Assembly: GCF_003573695.1 (NCBI RefSeq)
Contig: NC_039368.1
Span: forward strand, 84,768,374 to 84,832,373
Reading direction: 5' to 3'
DNA length: 64,000 nucleotides
From: Papaver somniferum
Lineage: Eukaryota > Streptophyta > Magnoliopsida > Ranunculales > Papaveraceae
The notes under the pieces are model-generated. The model was not told where the DNA came from and ran no database searches. It saw only the letters and a list, made by a program, of their open reading frames with translations. Positions within the stretch are counted from its first letter, which is position 1, and each line of letters opens with the position of its first letter. The translations under genes were made by a program, and so were the position numbers. This document shows, piece by piece, positions 55,956 to 64,000 of this stretch.

Positions 55956-56117
55956 CCTTCAGTAAACAAGAGACTAAATACCATACTTGAATATATTTAA
56001 CACATTAAATAACTTTTTTATTATCTCGAAGGGGCTCCAGGAGATAAGTGGTGACTGATCATTTTTCAATTTGTTCACTTAACCTCACCATCGAGAACAT
56101 TTTTTCAAACTAGCCTA
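55956..56117. other. Short flank between copia element and family F copy 4
   Basis: No feature recognised. No clear target duplication for the copia element can be checked because its other end is truncated. Confidence 0.4.
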
Positions 56118-56505
56118 ATGTTCTTTAAGATTACGTATTATGTGATATTAGGTAACAAATTACAAGTTGATGGGTCATCCATTACAGTTAGATCTAGGAT
56201 AAGGAAATTGAGGGAACTTGTTCTGCTATCAAGAACTAGCGTAAGTGAAGATAGTTTTGTATTTGTTCTTGAAGATAAGTTTAATAGATCTAGGGAGACT
56301 TCCATGGAAGATAATCATAAGAAGCTTCACCAACTTCAGAAAGATGGTGAATCAATGAGAAAAGAACTTGAAGCATTGAAATTGTCAATGGACAGAGTTC
56401 TGACAAATGAACAGAAGAAAGTCCTCATTATGATTTTTAAGTGAAAATATGATATGAAGTTGATGATTGAGATACTGAGACTAAAGATTCATCTCAAGAA
56501 CAAGG
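56118..56505 (+). pseudogene. Family F coiled-coil gene, copy 4
   Basis: The frame from 56118 runs to a TGA at 56442. Recognisable family segments: SEDSFVFVLEDKFNRSRE, NHKKLHQLQKDGESMRKEL and LTNEQKKVLIM. After the stop, another frame continues KYDMKLMIEILRLKIHLKNKEG, aligning with the end of copies 1 and 3. The first 40 residues differ from the other copies, so its start is doubtful. A Glu/Lys-rich coiled coil is predicted; function unknown. Confidence 0.5.
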
Positions 56506-57090
56506 AGGGGTTGTCCTCTGGGTTTTTTTATAAAAGAATTCTATTTTTTTTTTATAATTAACCATATAATACTTCGAAAGGAAAACAATTGCTGAAACAT
56601 GATAACTCTTATTGTTTATTTTGTTATATTGAATTATTAAAGATACAAATTATTTTGACGATTTAATATAATGCTTGGAATTTTGGGTTACTTGATTCCT
56701 ATAATTGAATTTTGATTCTGATGTTAGTAGAGCAGAATCATAGCATAGTTAATATATTTTCCATTACTATTGAACATACAATAATTTTATTAATGATAAA
56801 CAAGTGTTTTTAATATGTTGTGGAGTTTTTTATATATTATCATAAATATGAATCTGAATTTCGTCTAGATATTTCTAATGGATATATTAGACATCATGAA
56901 GATAATATATGTTGAATTTCATAGTTTTTGACATCGGAAAATATTTTTTTAAAGTATTTCACAAAATTGCATAACACCACTAGAAAATCCTGACAAACAT
57001 AAATTTAATCCTGAATGGAGTCCTTTTTTCTGATCTTTGGTGTTGATATATTGAGTTTGTGTATAACATGAAACTTATAGATCAAGAATT

Positions 57091-57725
57091 GGATAAAAAC
57101 AAAGAAGAGAGAGAGAGAGATAGTTCTAGATATTCTTTGTTTGAGTCGATTGAAATGACGAAATCTCAATCTCAATCTTAGAAAGAGCAAAAAGCTTTTG
57201 GGAAAAAGCTTCCAATGCTTAATTCAAAGAAATTTTACTGCAAAAATTGTTTTAATGGGGATTTGATTGTGGAAAGAGATACCCTTATTGAGATTGCAAC
57301 GCATATTTTGCAGGCTCATAATCACCACCACCAGTAGATTTTTTTTTTAGGGTTTCATCATTCTTTCTACTATATCATATAAATTGGACAAAGTAGAAGA
57401 GGATTGATGAGCTACTAGGTTCATTTTGTTTCGTTCTAAGGTTTTGATTTTGCTCATCATCAATATTCTACATCATCATCAGTGGGACAAAGTAAAAGTT
57501 GATGTTTGAGGGTTTGATTCTAGGAGTGGTGGTTTTAATTTCAAATTCTGCATCTCTACAACTAATTTGGGTGCTAATGGAAGATCTATAGATAAATGGT
57601 TTGGGATTTAAAGTTAGAAATTTCAATTCATGCCCTGATTGAAACTATGTTTTTTAATTACTTTTAATTATTGTAGTTTAATCGAATGAAATCAAAGGAT
57701 TAATCTATCTTTATGAGGGAAAAAA
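57091..57725 (+). mobile_element. Probable retro-inserted sequence with 10-bp target duplication
   Basis: Flanked by atcaagaatt on both sides (57081-57090, 57726-57735). The two paralogous regions (42526 and 63856) have this word once, giving empty sites. The insert ends in a short A run and lacks terminal inverted repeats, which suggests an RNA intermediate. It contains a 60-codon frame near 57157, with one stop after SQSQS, including FYCKNCFNGDLIVERDTLIE and a His-rich end. The source gene is not recognised. Confidence 0.6.
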
Positions 57726-58070
57726 ATCAAGAATTTATCTTCAAAAATTATTTGAAAATTTCCATTTGGAATTACAGCTTAAGAGATATAGTGATTTCAA
57801 AATTATTATGCATATCTGGACAACTAATGGGATGTGATTACATATTAAAGATTAGGGAAGTAAGAATGATACATATAGAGATGATATGTTTTTTATTTTA
57901 GTGATTATTTTTTATTCTTATTTTAGTGATGAATAACGTTCAAATTAGTGCGCCTCTGGAAGTTGTAATATGGTGTTATAACTGTATATAGAAGTCCATC
58001 GTATTTTTTTGATACTTGAGAGAAACTTGTAATATGTTTTTATTTTATTTCATTTTGAAGCATTTGTATG

Positions 58071-58074
<4 letters not shown>

Positions 58075-58115
<41 letters not shown>
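58075..58115. repeat. (TA)n microsatellite
   Basis: About 20 uninterrupted TA units, absent from the paralogous region near 42870. Confidence 0.95.
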
Positions 58116-58120
<5 letters not shown>

Positions 58121-59352
58121 ATTTGGGGATATGTATACTCACATGTAAATGATTGCGATAGGTGATAATTTCACTTACTGTGGCTAGTTTTTATTTTTCA
58201 ATGAAAATAAAAATATGTTGAGTAATGGATTTGCTGATCTTTTTGTTGCTTTGAAAGGAGTGGACAATGGTCTATGACTAATTGATCCAAAGCAGATGAG
58301 GTATGTTTGATGAACTATTGGTAGTTGTTTTAGCCCATAACGATAGATTAGTTGTATTTTAAATTGTTGAAGTGACTGTTCATTCCCTGGATAATATGTA
58401 TGGAAACAAGATATTAAGGATATATACTATTGCTTACGACAGTGTACAGGTGTTACTCATAGAAGTTTGAAACTGAGATAGAAATTTGGAACCAACCAAA
58501 AGTGACTAATAAGAAACCTAGTCAAGACAAATATTAATACCAACTCTCATCAAATATTTGAACATGATTTCAATTATGAAATTATTTGATATGCTTGCAT
58601 TAAACTAAGTTATGGCTCAACATTGCCACCAGATACTATTAACGATGCTTTTCAATCTAAGTGAATATGATTTACGGATATGATAAGAGGTGGGTGGATA
58701 TGGGTGCTTTACCCCATGTTTGTTTTGATAGTTGCACTGAATCATTTAAAAGAAAATGTCTCAAAGTTTACTTCGGCGGAACTATTTTTTTAAAGATGTG
58801 CATACTTCCGAAATGAGAAATAATCCGTATTAAAAATTGTATTTTCTAATGGTTTAGTAATAGTTACATGTTATACTTCGTATAAATTTTCACCTGTGTT
58901 TTTTCAATAACATGTATTTAATCTAATTAACTTACCAAAGCACGTAATCTACTGAATCTTGGTAACTTGCAAAAGTATCAAAGAAAATTAAGTATTTATG
59001 AATTTTGTATGATATTTTGATGCTTCGCATATTGTGTATTGAAATCAAAATATTATCATTTAAGAAGTGAATGTTGTCTTTAAGAAAAGTGTTTGCCTTC
59101 TTGTCCTCTATATTGGGTCGAAAGAGTTTTAGTTTAGATCCTTAGCTCATGAGTTATGACTACGAACACATAACACTTCAAATCTGAATTTCAATAACTG
59201 TCCAGAACTTTGTGTATATGTTCGACACGTTATTTGTTCTTAAAAAATTTATTTCTATTTTTGTTTGAAAGATGAGATTTATAGTTTCTGAATTCCGGCT
59301 TCATACGAAGTCTGTATAATCTTTTAAATGAAAGTAGGCAGAAATGCAATTT

Positions 59353-59402
59353 ACTATCCTAATCCGAGACTTAGCCATAAGTAGACTAGAAATCAAGAAT
59401 TA
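59353..59402 (-). repeat. 50-bp copia LTR fragment
   Basis: 'actatcctaatccgagac' to 'gaaatcaagaattat' matches 55830-55878 of the copia 5' LTR and sits exactly between the family F repeat and the MULE-2 right half. Confidence 0.7.
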
Positions 59403-60344
59403 TGGTAAGATATGCGATAACTTTTTTATAATATTTTCACGACTTGTTTTCGTGGAGATCTATAATATCAATATGACTTATTTCTATAAATATTTATCAT
59501 TAGTTTGTCATTAAGGTTGTCGTAGGTTTCAAATGGAGTAATTTATTTTCATATTCAAGAATCTGTAGTGTTACCTCCTAAAGCGCCTAATATGCAAATG
59601 TTTACTGGTTAAACAGATCAAATACATAACTCAATTTGGCTGTGCAACTACCAAAATGCTGAAGTTTACGGGGTAGTTAGAGTAAAGGTATAACTCAACT
59701 GCATCTTGTTTTGGACTAGCAGAAGCTTATTGGGGAAAGGGAGTAAATGTATAACTAAGTACTCAACTGCATCTTGTTTTGCACTAAATGTGGATTGAAT
59801 ACTTAGGATCTTCTGATATTTTGGAAATATGCAGTATTTTTTTTGTAAGTTATCGTTGTAATTTTCTACATTCACTTATGTTGCATCTTGTTTTGAAATA
59901 AATGTGGATTGAATAATTAAGATCTTCTGTATTTTGAAAATATGAAACATTTTTTTGTAAGTTGTCGCTGCATTTCTACGTTCATTACTTGGAATTCACT
60001 TATATTTTATGACGTTCGGTCAATACTTCAAATTTTCTGATGCACAAACAAAATGCGAGAAAGTAACTTCCGAAAAACCTCTGAATTTAAATACAAAAGA
60101 ACTTACTCAAATTCTACAATCACAATTACACTATGAACTGATGCAAAGTTTACAATTCAAATTCAGAAGTAAAATAGAATAATTACATACTTAGGTTACA
60201 CATCTTACTCGAACATATTTCTAACATCTTTTTGATCAAATGTAAGTTTCTCATATACAGCTGCCTGAACCACTGATCCATGGAGTCTTTTGTGGGTTCA
60301 GATTCTTGTTTTCTTCTTTACCTTATCAAATTCCAATTTAACTT

Positions 60345-60455
60345 TCATTTCAACTTTCTGACATTTTGTAACTTCATATTTTGGTCTTTGTTGCTAATGA
60401 CATCCAAAACCTCGACATCTTGACATTCAATAATTTTACACACATCTACATCCAT
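60345..60455 (-). CDS. Small opposite-strand ORF of MULE-2, unknown
   Basis: 36 codons from ATG 60455: MDVDVCKIIECQDVEVLDV, then a Lys-rich end, same length as 40575-40685. The later third differs by a frame change (a base missing near 60377). Unknown family; probably a non-functional remnant. Confidence 0.33.
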   Translation of the reverse strand: MDVDVCKIIECQDVEVLDVISNKDQNMKLQNVRKLK

Positions 60456-61272
60456 ATCTGCATATTATCATAAACGGATTCAGAGATACGAGAAATCTCT
60501 CATAATTGTTAACAAAATATGAAACTCTTGAACTAAATCAATGGAAACACTCAACAGTAAAAAATAATTAACCACTAAAGAAAATGAATGAAAGGTTGAA
60601 TAAAACTTTTGACTTTAGCAACAATAGCCTATCTCTGTGAATGACTACGTTGATCTTATTAAAAATTAAATCCATAACAGACGATGATGGCCAGAAATTG
60701 TTGCTCTTATCAAAAACTAAACCAAAAATCATCGAGTACAGATGACGACACAATTCAAAGCGATGTGATTAATACATGTACCTGATAAGTCACAAAATTA
60801 ATCAAAGTTATTTAAATTGATGACATAGACGAAATGATTTAAGGTTTACTTAAATCTCTATGTTGATCAAATTTAAGAAATCTAGCTTTTCTTTTTCATG
60901 TTTCCATGATGAACAAATTAACAAACGATTAGATAATATAACTCTAAGAAAAAATTGGTGTAATCACTTGTTGTAAATCAAATACAATATATGAATCTAA
61001 GAGAATCACTTACTGATTTCGATTATTCTTCAACAACCAAAGAAGAAAATTTTCAACACATCTTTACTTGTTTCTCGTATTTTCTTTCTCGGTTCAGATA
61101 CGGGAATAGAAGTGACATCTAGTTTTTATTTGATCTTTTCAACAACTGTAGTAAATAAAGAGACATAAATCTAGTTTTATTTTATTTTTGTTTTAGAAAT
61201 TGATACGACTTTTTTATTTTCAAGTAAAAACAACAAAAAAAGTTGTATTACAATAATTTTTTTAAAAGTCTT

Positions 61273-62753
61273 TGATGTATTTTCAAAGTTGTTGTAGTAA
61301 TATGATTCGTTCAAGACTTGTGAAAGCGGATTTTTAGATTTTTTAATAAATAAAAATAGCGAACTAAATTAAAAAGATGTTGTGAAAATTATGGAGAGAA
61401 TGGGACTAGGATTCCACCATTGGTTGATATTAGTGATTTAATAAAACAATAATTATTCAACTCAACATTCAAATTGATTCTAATAGTATTGCCTAGACAT
61501 GTAGATTTCCAAAAGAATAGATGTTAATCCAAGCATAGAATATCAAAACCCTAAAGCAAGCATATTCTATCAAGAGAAAATACACCTAACTAATGAAAAT
61601 CATATAAACAATTTTTAGTTTAATGAAAAAATCATAATAGAGTTGTTGTAATTAAATAATACAAATATATCACTTTTATCGAAGCAACGACTTCCTCCAT
61701 AGCCCCAAGGATTGGGTTTAGCTCATCATTGTGGAAACGCGCTCAAAAGTTGATTTCAATGCTCAAAGTGTTTACAAATGATGAATTGGAGAAAAACTAT
61801 TAAAAATCGGGTGTTTGCAACGTTTTTAATTGTTGCAAAACACTGTTACATAAAACAATAAAAGCCAATTGTCGTTGTTCAGCTTCTACGATCCCCGCCT
61901 CTGTGTCATTATCACTGTTGATAAACGACTGTCTTTGTGAGTCTGTTCTTCGTGTTCTTCCGTTCTGCAGCAGCAGAAATGGTGTTCTCTGCAACTCGAT
62001 TTTTCGGCTCTGTGATGCTCTGTAACTCTCCCAAACTCTCTATCTCCCTTCCTCGCAACCTCAGCAACATATTTATATCCAACAGGTGAAGAAAATCCTC
62101 CGTAATAACTCAAAATGATCTTCATATATCCTGCAGTGAAGAAAATATTTTCTGGAATATTTTCTTTCGATTCTTGATTCCTTCACGCGTCTGTGGATGT
62201 CAACTTCTCCTTTTTTACCTCGTACATGCTTCCAACAGTTGTTAGATTCTTCCCAGCATACGCAAACTCTCTCCAACTCATGCAAATACCGTGAATATCT
62301 CCTCCCTTTGCACACACACCTATTTTTTCTTCCTAACGATTATCCAGCCAAACCGGATCAATTCCAACGACCCTACCACGCCTGTTAAGCTAAATAAAGT
62401 CTTCCCATGAAGTTTCAGCCATTGAATCACACTATAACCCCTCCAAATCACGAACTGAAAATCTGTGAATATTTTCCCGCCAAAATTTATATTTGAATTT
62501 GAAGAAGATGGGTGCTTTGGACAAAAATGGGTGATGTGGACAAAAATGGGCTACATATAGCCGTGGGTGACAGTTAGCAAAAATGGGGGTCCGTATAGCA
62601 AATGTCCTCCGGGGTGCTCCGAGCAATTTTTCGAGCCGAATTTTCCAACAATATTTATTTTCCAAAAATACATAAAAAATAATATTAGTACAAAAATCGA
62701 GTTCCAACAATATAGACATTGAGGACAATTTAGACACAAAAATGTGTCTATCA
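61273..62753 (-). mobile_element. Solo LTR related to element C, minus strand
   Basis: 1481 bp. The minus strand starts TGATAGACACATTTTTGTG and ends 'atacatca', flanked by gtctt (61268-61272, 62754-62758). It resembles the element C LTR (TGATAGACGC start, TATAAATA box, CTG-rich patch, 'cgaagaac' words) but is clearly diverged. MULE-1 near 41500 gives the empty site. Confidence 0.88.
62071..62079 (-). promoter_or_regulatory. TATA box of the minus-strand solo LTR
   Basis: The minus strand reads 'ttggatataaatatgttg', at the position equivalent to TATAAATAG in element C. Confidence 0.5.
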
Positions 62754-62920
62754 GTCTTCATCGACAATAATTTTATTATTATAATATTAAATTAAAATTT
62801 GACTGAGGGTTCCCTCTCTCTATCCCACGTTTTCATTATTTTATGGTGACACGTCAGCTGAATGGTGAATGGAGTGTTAAATGGTGGGGGAATAGCATTT
62901 CCGCTTTTAAAATCACAACA

Positions 62921-63420
62921 ACCTCCCTCTGGCAATCAAACTACTCTGTCTTCTTTTCTCAAATTATTTTTTTTCTGAAATAATGTAAAAACACATCTAA
63001 TTAAAAATTACATCAAACCTGGTGCAAAGGAAAACCCTGAAAAAATTGATGATGATGATGATTTTATGGTGGTCGAAGAAGAGAAAGTGAAGAGGCACCG
63101 GGAATTTCATTTAATTGAAGACAATCAAAAGTTGAGAAAACTCAATGATGAAAAGGAATCGATGGTAAAAGAAGTTGAATCGTTGAGATCAAAGTCAATT
63201 AATGTCGAAGCCTTAAGGAATTTGTTGAAATAAATGGAGGAGAAACTGAAAAAAAAATCAGCAGGATGTGGTTCTAACAAAAGCTGTATGGAACATTACG
63301 AAGAATGAAGCATAATTGAAAGCCGAAAAAATAGTTCAAAAGGCCGAAGATGAAATGATTTGTATGATTCAGATTATTAAATTGAAGATTAATATCAAGG
63401 AAGAGGAGGAGAAGAAATAG
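62921..63420 (+). pseudogene. Family F coiled-coil gene, copy 3
   Basis: Leader shared with copy 2, then a frame with NYIKPGAKENPEK, DDDDDFMVVEEEKVKRHREF, NQKLRKLNDEKESMVKEV and SLRSKSINVEALRNLLK to a stop at 63230. After a frame change: VVLTKAVWNITKNEA, KAEKIVQKAEDEMICMIQI and IKLKINIKEEEEKK to TAG (63418). Copy 1 has the same order, which supports a real ancestral protein of about 140-150 residues. The ATG of copy 1 is not present at the matching place, so translation from this copy is doubtful. Function unknown. Confidence 0.6.
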
Positions 63421-64000
63421 AAAAAGGTTACTGCTTAGTCAGGGGTTGTTTATCAGTGTTTTTAAATCACTGTGGATGGAATTCAGCTTTAGGGAGTTTG
63501 ATTTTTGAGCATAATCATATCACAGTTAATATTTTTCCATTAATATTTAGCGTAGAAAAATATTGTTAATGATAAACAAGTGTTTTTGACATGTTTATAG
63601 AGTTTTCTATATATCTCATATATATGAAATTAAAATTTGGACTAGATACTTTTACTGGAAAAGTTAGACATTATGAAGATTATCTATGTTAAATTTCATA
63701 GTTTTTGACCGGAAAAATATTTTAAGTATTTTACAAAATTGCATAATGCAGTTTGAAAAATTCTGACGAACATATATTGAACCCTGATTGGAATTGTTTT
63801 TTCTGATATTTTGTGTTGATAAATTGAGTTTTTGTATAACATGAAACTTAACGATCAAGAATTTATCTTCAAATATCATTTGGATTTTTTCATTTGGAAT
63901 TAAAGTTTAAGATGGTGATTTCAAAACTATTGTGCATGCCTGTCCAAATTATGGGATGTCATTAGATATTAAAGATTGGAGAAGTAAGATTAGTACACAC
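63421..64000 (+). repeat. Downstream repeat of family F, copy 3, cut by window end
   Basis: From 63507 it aligns with 42180 and 56730 onward. Runs to the window end. Confidence 0.8.

Larger units (their letters stand above)
56506..59352 (+). repeat. Downstream repeat of family F, copy 4
   Basis: Aligns with 42170-44010 except for the 635-bp insertion at 57091-57725. Homology stops at 59352, where a short copia LTR piece is attached. Confidence 0.78.
59403..62912 (+). mobile_element. MULE-2: right half only
   Basis: Matches MULE-1 39630-41640 in the same orientation (offset about 19.8 kb), including the opposite-strand frame and the start of the right inverted repeat (62806-62912). The transposase-bearing left half is absent. 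The inverted repeat ends at 'cgcttttaaaa', short of the outer 300 bp found in MULE-1, and family F sequence follows at once. A solo LTR (61273-62753) is inserted in it. Confidence 0.78.

Overview
This is plant nuclear DNA, AT-rich, from a repeat-dense and largely intergenic region. The evidence is LTR retrotransposons primed by tRNA-Asp and by initiator tRNA-Met, a FAR1-type Mutator-like transposon (MULE), a Stowaway MITE, and exons with GT-AG splice sites from plant gene families (terminal nucleotidyltransferase, exostosin/GT47). A eudicot is likely; I cannot name the species from sequence alone. No rRNA, tRNA or CRISPR array was seen, and no clearly intact cellular gene.

Layout. (1) 1-8748: part of an LTR (1-843 and 8674-8748) split by a rearranged relative, element A, with LTRs 844-3012 and 4864-7019, a short pol-less interior, an inverted LTR segment and a third partial LTR. 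(2) 8749-18062: single-copy-like DNA with a broken coiled-coil gene (family F, copy 1), a decayed terminal nucleotidyltransferase on the minus strand (11902-13074), a block of small transposon-gene fragments with GGCGTTT-rich divergent promoters (13730-15387), and a Stowaway MITE (15603-15706). (3) 18063-41968: a MULE with long terminal inverted repeats carrying a FAR1-like transposase pseudogene. Its transposase is split by a copia solo LTR (TSD gaaac). That LTR is split by LTR element C (TSD catta). C is split by LTR element B (TSD attgg). (4) 41969-46533: family F remnant, uncharacterised DNA, and one exostosin exon. (5) 47022-55955: a minus-strand copia element that keeps only gag, with another copia solo LTR inside its 5' LTR. 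(6) 55956-64000: family F copy 4 with a probable retro-inserted sequence, then the right half of a second MULE holding a minus-strand solo LTR related to C (TSD gtctt), then family F copy 3.

How the parts relate. Elements A, B and C look non-autonomous: each encodes one gag-like or unknown protein with a conserved C-terminal DPQLFRLL motif and no protease, integrase or reverse transcriptase, so mobility must have come from enzymes supplied elsewhere. Each repeats the same bipartite motif (TTGAGGACAA followed by a GTTTGGGGG purine tract) just after the ORF and again at the 3' LTR. B and C have nearly identical LTR pairs, so the nesting is recent. The MULE and copia layers are older and broken. 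Domain assignments come from reading translations by eye; no searches were run.
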